From Pseudomonas proteolytica (GTDB taxonomy: Bacteria; Pseudomonadota; Gammaproteobacteria; Pseudomonadales; Pseudomonadaceae), in NCBI RefSeq assembly GCF_007858275.1, contig NZ_VFEV01000015.1, positions 1 through 64,000 of the forward strand: a DNA stretch of 64,000 bases. Reading direction: 5' to 3'. Shown here in pieces: positions 20,982-29,600 of this stretch (within the stretch, counting starts at the first letter, position 1; each line of letters begins with the position of its first letter). Under the pieces are notes generated by a model. That model did no database searches. It was not told the origin of the DNA and was given only the letters and a program-made list of their open reading frames with translations. A program made the translations under genes and the position numbers.

Positions 20982-22349
20982 ATGGCAATGACAAAACCAC
21001 GTTCGAAAAAGGCTCTATACATCGGCCTGCCCTTGGCCCTGGCCATCGCTGCCGGCGCAGGCTTTGCCTGGGACCACTGGTTTCGCGGCAACGCCGGCTA
21101 TTCGCTGGAAGTGATCAAGCAGGCCAATGAACTGCAGGACCGCCTGCTTTCGTTCGACAGCCATATCACCGTGCCCCTGGACTTCGGCACCGCCGGGCAT
21201 GAAGCAGACAAGGACGGCAGCGGCCAGTTCGACCTGGCCAAGGCCAGTCGCGGGCGCCTGTCGGGGGCGGCGCTGACGGTGTTCGGCTGGCCCGAACTGT
21301 GGAATGGCCCCAACGCGCCGCACAAACCCACCGCAGGCTTTGTCGACGAGGCCCGAAACCAGCAAGAGGTGCGCTACAAGATCATTACCGGCATGGTTCG
21401 TGACTTTCCCAACCAGGTGGGCATTGCCTACACCCCGGCCGATTTGCGCCGCCTGCATGGCGAGGGCAAGTTTGCGGTCTTTATCAGCATGCTCAACGCC
21501 TACCCCCTGGGCAATGACCTGAACCTGCTGGACATGTGGACGGCGCGAGGCATGCGCATGTTCGGCTTCAGCTACATCGGCAATAACAGCTGGGCCGACT
21601 CTTCGCGCCCGCTGCCGTTTTTCAATGACTCGCCGGACGCCCTCGGCGGCCTCTCACCCATCGGCAAGCAAGCGGTGCAGCGCCTGAACGACCTGGGCGT
21701 GATCATCGACGTGTCGCAAATGTCCACCACCGCCCTCGAGCAAGTGGCGCAGTTGAGCCGCACGCCCATGGTCGCGTCCCACTCCGCGCCCCGCGCCTCG
21801 GTGGATATCCCGCGCAACCTCAGCGACAAAGAACTGCAACTGATCAAGAACAGCGGCGGCGTGGTGCAAGTGGTGGCGTTCGGCGGGTACCTGCGCCCGC
21901 TGAGCCAACCGATCCAGGACAAGCTCAACGCACTGCGCGCGCGTTTCGACCTGCCGCCCCTGCCCAACCTGGCGATGGCCCTGATGCCCGGCGACCCGAT
22001 CATTGCCGCCTGGCCGGAACAGAAGTTCGGCGAATACGCCAGCGAGCTCTATGCCATTCTCGAAGAGGAGCCCAAGGCCAGCCTCAAGGACCTGGGAGAT
22101 GCCATCGACTACACCGTACGCAAGATCGGTATCGACCACGTCGGTATCGCCTCGGACTTCAACGAAGGCGGCGGCGTCAAGGGCTGGAACGATGTGAGTG
22201 AGGTGCGCAACGTGACCGCCGAACTACTCACCCGTGGCTACTCCGAAGCCGATATCGCCAAGTTGTGGGGCGGCAACTTCCTGCGGGTGTGGGAGCAGGT
22301 GCAACAGTCCGCCAAGCCCGGCGTGCCGCCAAGCGAGCAGATGCCATGA
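20982..22349 (+). CDS. pvdM: PvdM, membrane-anchored dipeptidase-family protein of pyoverdine maturation
   Basis: About 455 residues, with an N-terminal membrane anchor (ALYIGLPLALAIAAGAGFAW) and a renal-dipeptidase (peptidase M19) fold facing the periplasm. The family metal motif HxD near the N-terminus reads SHIT here, so the Asp is missing. Later motifs such as MVASHSAPRA and GIDHVGIASDFNEGGG are present. PvdM has been reported to be needed for PvdP to oxidise ferribactin. I chose the ATG at 20982; another ATG follows at 20988 and a TTG exists at 20949. It is the first gene of pvdMNO and overlaps pvdN by four bases. Confidence 0.9.
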   Translation: MAMTKPRSKKALYIGLPLALAIAAGAGFAWDHWFRGNAGYSLEVIKQANELQDRLLSFDSHITVPLDFGTAGHEADKDGSGQFDLAKASRGRLSGAALTVFGWPELWNGPNAPHKPTAGFVDEARNQQEVRYKIITGMVRDFPNQVGIAYTPADLRRLHGEGKFAVFISMLNAYPLGNDLNLLDMWTARGMRMFGFSYIGNNSWADSSRPLPFFNDSPDALGGLSPIGKQAVQRLNDLGVIIDVSQMSTTALEQVAQLSRTPMVASHSAPRASVDIPRNLSDKELQLIKNSGGVVQVVAFGGYLRPLSQPIQDKLNALRARFDLPPLPNLAMALMPGDPIIAAWPEQKFGEYASELYAILEEEPKASLKDLGDAIDYTVRKIGIDHVGIASDFNEGGGVKGWNDVSEVRNVTAELLTRGYSEADIAKLWGGNFLRVWEQVQQSAKPGVPPSEQMP

Positions 22350-23605
22350 GCGACCGCCGCACCTTTCTCAAACAGGCTGGCATCCTCGCCGCCAGCCTGC
22401 CGTTGGGGGTAAACCTGCAGGTGCAGGCAGCGCCCACCGACAAATGGGCCAGCCTGCGCCAACTGTTCGACCAGGACCCGAATTACATCCACTTCTCCAA
22501 CTTCCTGATCACCTCCCACCCAAGGCCGGTACGCGAGGCCATCGAGCGCCACCGCGCCGCCATTGACCGCAACCCCGGCCTGACCATGGATTGGGACCTG
22601 CAGGAACCCTGGAAACGCGAAGGCCAGGTGCGTGAATGGGCCGCGCGTTATCTGCAGGCCAAGCCCGGCCAGATCGCCCTCACCGGCAGCACCACCGAAG
22701 GGCTGGCGATGATCTACGGCGGCCTGCGCGTGCGCCCCGACCAGGAAATCCTGACCACCGAGCACGAACACTTTTCCACCGACAGCATCCTCGCGTTCCG
22801 CACCCAGCGTGACGCCACCCAAGTGCGCAAGATCAAGCTGTTCGCCAACGCCCACCACGTGTCGGCCGATGAAGTGCTGACGAGCATCGAGCGCAGTATC
22901 CGCCCCAATACCCGGGTGCTGGGCATGACCTGGGTCCAGTCGGGCAGTGGCGTGAAACTGCCGATCGGCGAAATCGGCCAACTGGTCAAGCGCCACAACC
23001 AGGAGCGTGACGAAAAGGACCGCATTCTCTACGTGGTGGATGGCGTGCATGGCTTTGGCGTCGAAGACCTGGCCTTCCCGGACATGCACTGTGACTTCTT
23101 TATTGCCGGCACCCATAAGTGGATGTTCGGGCCACGGGGCACCGGCCTGGTATGCGCCGCCTCGGAGCAAGTGACCAACCTCACCCCGAGCCTGCCGACG
23201 TTCTCCGAAGACACCGATTTTGCTACCTCCTTCTCCCCCGGCGGCTATCACGCCTTTGAGCATCGCTGGGCGCTGGATGAGGCCTTCAAGCTGCACCTGC
23301 AATTGGGCAAGGCCGAGGTCCAGCAGCGCATCCACAGCCTCAATACCTACCTCAAGGACCGCTTGCAGGCACGCCCGAACATCGAGCTGGTCACCCCCGC
23401 CAGCCCGCAACTGTCGGCCGGTTTCAGCTTCTTCCGGGTCAAGGGCCAGGACAGCGACAAGGTGGCCGCCTACCTGATGCGCAACCGGGTCATCAGCGAC
23501 GCGGTGAACCGCGATGTCGGCCCGGTGGTGCGCACTGCGCCGGGCCTGCTCAATACCGAAGATGAAGTCGACCGCTTCCTGGCGCTGCTCGACAAAACCC
23601 TTTGA
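22346..23605 (+). CDS. pvdN: PvdN, Tat-exported PLP-dependent enzyme
   Basis: A 419-residue fold-type I PLP enzyme related to class V aminotransferases. The twin-arginine signal is SDRRTFLKQAGILAASL. The PLP region shows VVDGVHGFGVEDL followed by the Schiff-base Lys in GTHKWMFGPRGTG. By established knowledge, PvdN acts in the periplasm on the Glu attached to the chromophore, giving the succinamide side-chain form of pyoverdine. The start overlaps the pvdM stop (ATGA). A longer open frame upstream lies inside pvdM and has no signal peptide. Confidence 0.93.
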   Translation: MSDRRTFLKQAGILAASLPLGVNLQVQAAPTDKWASLRQLFDQDPNYIHFSNFLITSHPRPVREAIERHRAAIDRNPGLTMDWDLQEPWKREGQVREWAARYLQAKPGQIALTGSTTEGLAMIYGGLRVRPDQEILTTEHEHFSTDSILAFRTQRDATQVRKIKLFANAHHVSADEVLTSIERSIRPNTRVLGMTWVQSGSGVKLPIGEIGQLVKRHNQERDEKDRILYVVDGVHGFGVEDLAFPDMHCDFFIAGTHKWMFGPRGTGLVCAASEQVTNLTPSLPTFSEDTDFATSFSPGGYHAFEHRWALDEAFKLHLQLGKAEVQQRIHSLNTYLKDRLQARPNIELVTPASPQLSAGFSFFRVKGQDSDKVAAYLMRNRVISDAVNRDVGPVVRTAPGLLNTEDEVDRFLALLDKTL

Positions 23606-23633
23606 CGCCTTTTTCTTGTTATCGAGACGACTC

Positions 23634-24512
23634 ATGAACGATGAACCGCTCACCCCAACGCTGCTCAAGTTCCTGGCCCTGACGGCATTGATGGCCTGCC
23701 TGGCGCCAGCCGCCCAGGCCGCAACACCGCCCAAGCCCGGCACCGTGTTCAAGGACTGCAAGCACTGCCCGGAAATGGTGGTGCTGCCCACCGGCACCTT
23801 CAAGATGGGCACCCCGGACGATGAAGTCGGCCGCCAGCCCGATGAGGGGCCGATCCATGACGTGACCTTCGCTAAACCCGTAGCCATCAGCCGCTTCCAG
23901 GTACTGGCCGGCGAGTGGGACCGTTTTATACGGGAGACCGGCTATAAAATGCCCGACGGCGACGACCGACCAGGGCGCAAATGCACGGCTGGCAAGCCCA
24001 GCTACCCCATCACCGCCAAGCATCCGGCCGTGTGCATGGACTTTGCCGAAGCCAATGCATATGTCGCCTGGCTGTCGAAGAAAACCGGCAAGCACTACCG
24101 CCTGGTCAGCGAGTCCCTGCGCGAGTACGCCGCCCGTGGCGGCACCTCCGGGCCCTTCCCGTTCCCGTTCGACGAGGGTGAGAAATACGGCATCGCCAAG
24201 CACGCCAATACCTACGGGCCGGCGGATGGCTACAGCTACACCTCGCCCGCCGGCAGCTATGCGCCCAATGCGTTCGGTGTGTATGACATGCACGGCAACG
24301 TTTATGAATGGGTCGAAGACTGTGAACACGACAGCTATGTGGGCGCGCCCAGCGATGGCAGCGCCTGGCTGACCGGGCAATGCGAGGTGCGGCAGATTCG
24401 CGGCAACGACTGGGGCGAAGCGCCGATTTTTTCCCGTTCCGGCAACCGCAACAGCCTCTACTCCAATGTGCGCGGCGACTGGCTGGGCTTGCGGGTGGCA
24501 CGGGACCTGTGA
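23634..24512 (+). CDS. pvdO: PvdO, periplasmic FGE-sulfatase-like protein
   Basis: A 292-residue exported protein with an N-terminal signal peptide (LALTALMACLAPAAQAA) and a formylglycine-generating-enzyme (sulfatase-modifying factor) fold. Visible landmarks are MVVLPTGTFKMGTPDDE, PVCMDFAEANAYVAWLSKKTG (read in two parts) and YDMHGNVYEWVEDC. PvdO is reported to catalyse the last oxidation from dihydropyoverdine to the fluorescent chromophore. The ATG at 23634 was chosen because the upstream open frame overlaps the end of pvdN. It ends the pvdMNO operon, 28 bp after pvdN. Confidence 0.92.
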   Translation: MNDEPLTPTLLKFLALTALMACLAPAAQAATPPKPGTVFKDCKHCPEMVVLPTGTFKMGTPDDEVGRQPDEGPIHDVTFAKPVAISRFQVLAGEWDRFIRETGYKMPDGDDRPGRKCTAGKPSYPITAKHPAVCMDFAEANAYVAWLSKKTGKHYRLVSESLREYAARGGTSGPFPFPFDEGEKYGIAKHANTYGPADGYSYTSPAGSYAPNAFGVYDMHGNVYEWVEDCEHDSYVGAPSDGSAWLTGQCEVRQIRGNDWGEAPIFSRSGNRNSLYSNVRGDWLGLRVARDL

Positions 24513-24535
24513 GCCTGCGCAACTCGGCGCGAGGC

Positions 24536-24559
24536 TAAATCGCGCCCCACCCGACTCGT
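24536..24559 (+). promoter_or_regulatory. Iron-starvation (PvdS) box of pvdE
   Basis: TAAAT at 24536, sixteen bases, then CGT at 24557 on the plus strand, 92 bp before the pvdE start. Confidence 0.82.
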
Positions 24560-24650
24560 CCTCCTACTATCGGCCTGCCAGCGGTAAACCTGCGCACGCA
24601 GGCCTTCACTTGCCCACAGCACGTAGCCACGTCGCGATCGAGGTAGTTTC

Positions 24651-26300
24651 ATGACCGCAGCACCGCGCAGCGCCATTCGCGAACTCTTGAGCCTGCTCAA
24701 GCCCTATCGACGGATTGTCATTTCTTCCATCACCCTGGGCATCATCGGCGGCCTCAGCGTCACCGCGCTGCTGGCCACGGTCAACCGCGGCCTGCACAGC
24801 GCCGACGGCATGGGTACCGGCGTGGTCCTGGCCTTCGCCGGGCTGTGCCTGCTGGCCTTGCTCAGCAGTATCGGCGCCGATATCGGCACCAACTTCGTCG
24901 GGCAGAAGGTGATTGCCAAACTGCGCAAGGACCTCGGCGCCAAGGTGCTCGCCGCGCCCATCGAGCAGATCGAGCGCTATCGCACCCACCGCCTGATCCC
25001 GGTGCTGACCCACGACGTCGACACCATCAGCGACTTCGCCTTCGCTTTCGCCCCGCTGGCGATTTCCACCACAGTGATCCTTGGCTGCCTGGGCTACCTG
25101 GCGGTGCTGTCCTGGCCGATCTTCCTGATGACCCTGCTGGCCATCGGGATCGGTTCGGCGGTGCAGTTCGTGGCCCAAAGCAAAGGCATCAAGGGCTTCT
25201 ACGCGGCACGCGACGCCGAAGACAACCTGCAAAAACACTACTCGGCGATTGCCGAGGGCGCCAAGGAACTGCGTATCCACCGCCCGCGCCGGCACGCCAT
25301 GCACACCCGCAATATCCAGGGCACTGCCGACCATATCTGCGATACCCATATCCGCTCGATCAATATTTTCGTGATCGCCAAGAGCCTGGGCTCGATGCTG
25401 TTTTTTGTGGTGATTGGCCTGGCGCTGACCCTGCAACAGTTCTGGCCCAGCTCGGACCCGGCGGTGATGAGCGGCTTTGTCCTGGTGCTGCTGTACATGA
25501 AAGGCCCGCTGGAAAACCTGATCGGCAACCTGCCGATCATCAGCCGCGCGCAAATTGCCTTCCGCCGCATTGCCGACCTGTCGGAGCGCTTCTCCTCGCC
25601 GGAACCGCACCTGCTGCTCGATGACGCCGACAAAAGCGTTCCGGTGATGAAGCACTTGGAACTGCGCAACGTGCAGTACGCCTTCCCGCCCGTGGAGGGC
25701 AGCGAGCCGTTCAAGCTGGGCCCGGTCAATTTGAGCATCGAGCCTGGGGAAATCCTGTTTATCGTCGGCGAAAACGGCTGCGGCAAGACCACCCTGATCA
25801 AACTGCTGCTGGGCCTGTACACCCCGCAGCAAGGCGAAATCCGCCTCAACGGCCTACCCGTGGACGCACTGGGCCTGGACGACTACCGCCAGATGTTCAC
25901 CACGATCTTTGCCGACTACTTCCTGTTCGACGACCTGGTGCAGAACGACAAGGCCCTGCCCGACGACGCCACCCAATACCTGGAGCGCCTGGAGATCGCG
26001 CACAAGGTCAGCGTGCGCGACGGTGCTTTCACCACCACCGACCTGTCCACCGGGCAACGCAAGCGCCTGGCCCTGGTCAACGCCTGGCTCGATGAGCGCC
26101 CAGTGCTGGTGTTTGACGAGTGGGCGGCCGATCAGGACCCGACCTTCCGGCGGATTTTCTACACCGAGCTGCTGCCGGACCTCAAGCGCCTGGGCAAGAC
26201 CATCATCGTCATCTCCCACGACGACCGTTACTTCGATGTGGCTGACCAACTGGTGCGCATGCAGGCCGGCCGCGTCATCAGCGAAAAAGCCTTTGCCTGA
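24651..26300 (+). CDS. pvdE: PvdE, ABC exporter of the pyoverdine precursor
   Basis: A 549-residue half-size ABC exporter (cyclic-peptide exporter subfamily). The N-terminal half has about six helices, for example VISSITLGIIGGLSVTALLA and VVLAFAGLCLLALLSS. The C-terminal ATPase has Walker A GENGCGKTT, a signature variant LSTGQRKRL and Walker B VLVFDEW followed by AADQDP. By family knowledge it moves acylated ferribactin from cytoplasm to periplasm. In the P. aeruginosa layout I remember, fpvA lies beside pvdE; here the next gene is an NRPS and the receptors are about 31 kb away. Confidence 0.94.
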   Translation: MTAAPRSAIRELLSLLKPYRRIVISSITLGIIGGLSVTALLATVNRGLHSADGMGTGVVLAFAGLCLLALLSSIGADIGTNFVGQKVIAKLRKDLGAKVLAAPIEQIERYRTHRLIPVLTHDVDTISDFAFAFAPLAISTTVILGCLGYLAVLSWPIFLMTLLAIGIGSAVQFVAQSKGIKGFYAARDAEDNLQKHYSAIAEGAKELRIHRPRRHAMHTRNIQGTADHICDTHIRSINIFVIAKSLGSMLFFVVIGLALTLQQFWPSSDPAVMSGFVLVLLYMKGPLENLIGNLPIISRAQIAFRRIADLSERFSSPEPHLLLDDADKSVPVMKHLELRNVQYAFPPVEGSEPFKLGPVNLSIEPGEILFIVGENGCGKTTLIKLLLGLYTPQQGEIRLNGLPVDALGLDDYRQMFTTIFADYFLFDDLVQNDKALPDDATQYLERLEIAHKVSVRDGAFTTTDLSTGQRKRLALVNAWLDERPVLVFDEWAADQDPTFRRIFYTELLPDLKRLGKTIIVISHDDRYFDVADQLVRMQAGRVISEKAFA

Positions 26301-26317
26301 TACCTGAGGCAGGCCCT

Positions 26318-26488
26318 CTGTGGCAATGAGCTTGCCTGTGGCGAGCGGGCTTGCCTGTGGCGAGCGGGCTTGCCCCGCGCTGGGCTGCGAAGCAGCCCCC
26401 CCTAAACGCCCCGCGTTTATTCAGACAAACCGAGGCGCCTGGTTTTAGGGCCGCTTCGCAGCCCAGCGCGGGGCAAGCCCGCTCGCCA
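26318..26488. repeat. REPIN between pvdE and the NRPS operon
   Basis: Two or three degenerate outer-arm units (CTGTGGCGAGCGGGCTTGC, 18-19 bp) lead into a left REP core. The inverted right core ends GGCAAGCCCGCTCGCCAC at about 26489. The central spacer GCGTTTATTCAGACAAACCG is shared with the REPIN at 19 kb, which points to a common origin or gene conversion. Confidence 0.85.
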
Positions 26489-26588
26489 CGGACAAGCTCC
26501 CACCACCACAGACAATCTCCAGCCACCACAGACAATCTCCAGCCACCACGGACAAGCTCCAGCCACCACAAACCAGCTCCCTAGCCAC
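26489..26588 (+). repeat. Five tandem 20-bp repeats upstream of the NRPS promoter
   Basis: Units start at 26489, 26509, 26529, 26549 and 26569. Units two and three are identical (CAGACAATCTCCAGCCACCA); the others differ by a few bases. They abut the REPIN on one side and end 13 bp before the IS box of the NRPS genes. Confidence 0.85.
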
Positions 26589-26601
26589 AGGCCATTGCGC
26601 C

Positions 26602-26625
26602 TAAATCTCATCGATCGATCTTCGT
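26602..26625 (+). promoter_or_regulatory. Iron-starvation (PvdS) box of the NRPS operon
   Basis: TAAAT at 26602, sixteen bases, then CGT at 26623, 48 bp before the first NRPS start. This is the main sequence evidence that these NRPS genes belong to the pyoverdine regulon. Confidence 0.85.
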
Positions 26626-26672
26626 CTTCCTGACACAGCTTATTTCCTCTGCCGACGGCGACGAGATCGATC

Positions 26673-29600
26673 ATGAACCAATTGAACCAACTTCCCGACG
26701 ACGACCTGCTGGCCCTGTTGCTGGCCGATGAAGCCGGCGCCGGGCAGTCCATCCAGAGCCTCGCCGGGCATGACCCGGTACCGCTGTCGTTCGCCCAGCA
26801 GCGCCTGTGGTTCCTGCAACAATTCGATCCCCAGAGCCATGCCTACAACCTGCCACGGGCGATTGCCCTCAAGGGCCCGGTGGACGCACGCGCGCTGGAA
26901 GCGGCCCTGAATCGGGTGATCGATCGCCACGACATCCTGCGCACGGCCTTTCGCGACACCGACGGCACACCCCTGCAAGTCATCGAACCCGGCGCGCGCC
27001 TGACCCTGCTGGAAGAGGACCTGAGCACCCTGGATAACCAGCAGCGCGACCTGCAACTGCAACAGCGCATCCGCCAGCACGCCACCCAACCTTTCGACCT
27101 GCGCCAGGCGCCGCTGATTCGCAGCACCCTGCTCAAACAGGCCGAGCAGGACTACGTGCTGCTGCTCAACATGCATCACATCGTCTCGGACGCGTGGTCC
27201 AATCCGATCCTGATCCACGACCTGGCCAGCGCCCTGCGCGAACCGGGCCAGGCCCTGCCGCGCCCGGCCATCCAGTACGCCGACTACGCCCAGTGGCAGC
27301 GCCAGGACTACCCGCTGACGCCGCAACACAGCGCAGCCGCACAGTATTGGAAAGCCTGCCTGGGCGACGAGATCCCCACCCTGGAGCTGCCCCGCGAGCG
27401 CCTGGAACAACACGCAGGCGCCGGCCATCATGGGCACGCGCTGCCCGCCCTGTTGAGCGAGCGTCTGCAGACTTTTTGCCAGCAACAGGGCCTGACACCC
27501 TTCGTGGTGCTCCTGGGTGCCTGGCAGCTGCTGCTGGGGCGCTACAGCGGCCAAGTCGACTTCACCGTCGGCGTGCCCAACGCCACCCGCAACCAGGCGC
27601 AGATCCAGGACCTGGTGGGCTTTTTTGTCAGCAGCCAGGTGTATCGCGCGCGACTGGCGCCCGAACAAACCTGCAGCGCGTTCCTCCAGGGCCTGCGCCA
27701 GCAATCCCTCGCTGCCCTGGAACATGCCGACTACCCCATCGAGCTGATCCTCGAAGACCTGCACCTGCAACGCAGCCCCCAGGCCAACCCGCTGTTCCAG
27801 ACCCTGTTCAACTGGCGTGTCGGCGCCGTGCAGGAGGCGGCCCTGCACCTGGGCCCGCTGCAATTGAGTTTTATGGACAGCCACCCGCTGCAGGCCAAGT
27901 TCGACCTGTCGCTGGATGTGGAATACAGCCAGCAGCAGATCACTGCGCATTTTGAATACGACGCCGCTTGCTTCGCCCCAGCGACCATCGCCACCCTGGC
28001 CGGGCACTTCCAGAACCTGGTGCAGGCGATGCTCGAGCAGCCCCAGGCACGGATCGGCGAACTGCCGATGCTCAGCGCCGAGGAGCGTGGCCAGCAGTTG
28101 GCGCAGTGGAACGCCACGGCGGTCCATTACGCCAACGCCGCACCGGTGCATGTCTTGTTCGCGGAACAAGCCGAACGCCTGCCCCATGCCGTTGCCGTGG
28201 AGTTCGGCAACCAGCAACTGACCCTGGACCAGCTCAACCGCCGCGCCAACCAACTGGCCCATAAGCTGCTGGAACTGGGCGTCGGCCCCAATACCTGCGT
28301 GGGCCTTGGCCTGGAACGCAGCCTGGAAATGGTGATCGCCCTGCTGGCCGTGCTCAAGGCCGGTGGCGCCTATGTCCCGCTGGACCCGGCCTACCCCGCC
28401 GACCGCCTGGCCTACATGATCAATGACAGCGGCATCGGCCTGCTGCTGACCCAAAGCAGCCTGGCATTGCCCGTCCCGGACCGCCTGCCGTCCCTGAGCC
28501 TGGACCAGGACAGCGACTGGCTGGAAGGTTATGACAGCGCCAACCCACCGGTCACGGTCAGCGCCGATCACCTGGCGTACATGATCTACACCTCCGGCTC
28601 CACCGGGCAGCCCAAGGGCGTGCAAGTGCGCCATGGCGCCCTGACCAATCATATGCTGTGGATGCAGGGCGAATTGGGCCTGAGCGCTGCGGACCGGGTC
28701 TTGCAAAAAACCGCCTTCAGCTTCGACGCCTCGGTGTGGGAATTCTGGCTGCCATTGCTCAACGGTGCGCAGTTGGTCCTCGCGTCCAGCGAGCTGTCCG
28801 CAGACCTGTCGATGCTGTGGTCGCAAGTGGCCGCCCAGCGCATCAGCGTGTTGCAAATGGCCCCTTCGCTGCTGCAAGCCTTGCTCGCCGATGAACAGGG
28901 CGCGCAGATGCAATCCTTGCGTTTGCTGCTGCTCGGCGGCGAAGCCCTGGGCACCGCGTTGGTGACACAGTTGCGCGAGCGCTGGAACGGCCGCCTGTGC
29001 AACCTCTACGGCCCAACCGAAGCCACCATCGACACCACGTTGTTTGATGTCGACCGCCTGCCAGAGGGCGCCATCGCCCCTATCGGCCGCCCCATCGCCA
29101 ACGTGCGCACCTACCTGCTCGATCATGACCTGCAGTTGTGCCCGGTGGGCACCCACGCCGAGCTGCTGATCGGCGGCGACTCCCTGGCGCAGGGCTACCA
29201 CCAGCGCCCGGGCCTGACCGCCGAACGCTTTATTCCCGACCCGTTTGCCGGCAATGGCGCGCGCCTGTATCGCAGCGGCGACCTGACCCGCTACCGCGCC
29301 GATGGGGTCATCGACTACATCGGGCGCATCGACCATCAGGTCAAAATCCGCGGTTTGCGCATCGAACTGGGGGAAATTGAAGCGCAACTGCTGCAACACC
29401 AGACGGTGCGCGAAGCCGTGGTCATCGCCCACCCAGCCCCGGGCGGCGCGCAGTTGGTGGGCTATGTAGTGCCAACAGAACCGGCAACGGACATCACCCG
29501 CCAGGACGCCTTGCGCGACACCCTCAAGGCCCACCTCGGCGAACACCTGCCGGACTACATGGTCCCCGGCCACCTGCTGATCCTGGCGCAATTACCCCTG

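Noticed and set aside
22238..23887. A 549-codon frame antisense to pvdN
   Set aside because: It crosses three genes with clear motifs on the plus strand and has no domain of its own.
26640..29591. A 983-codon open frame antisense to the first NRPS modules
   Set aside because: It mirrors the GC-rich third-position pattern of the NRPS gene, has no recognisable domain, and overlaps verified C, A and T motifs on the other strand.
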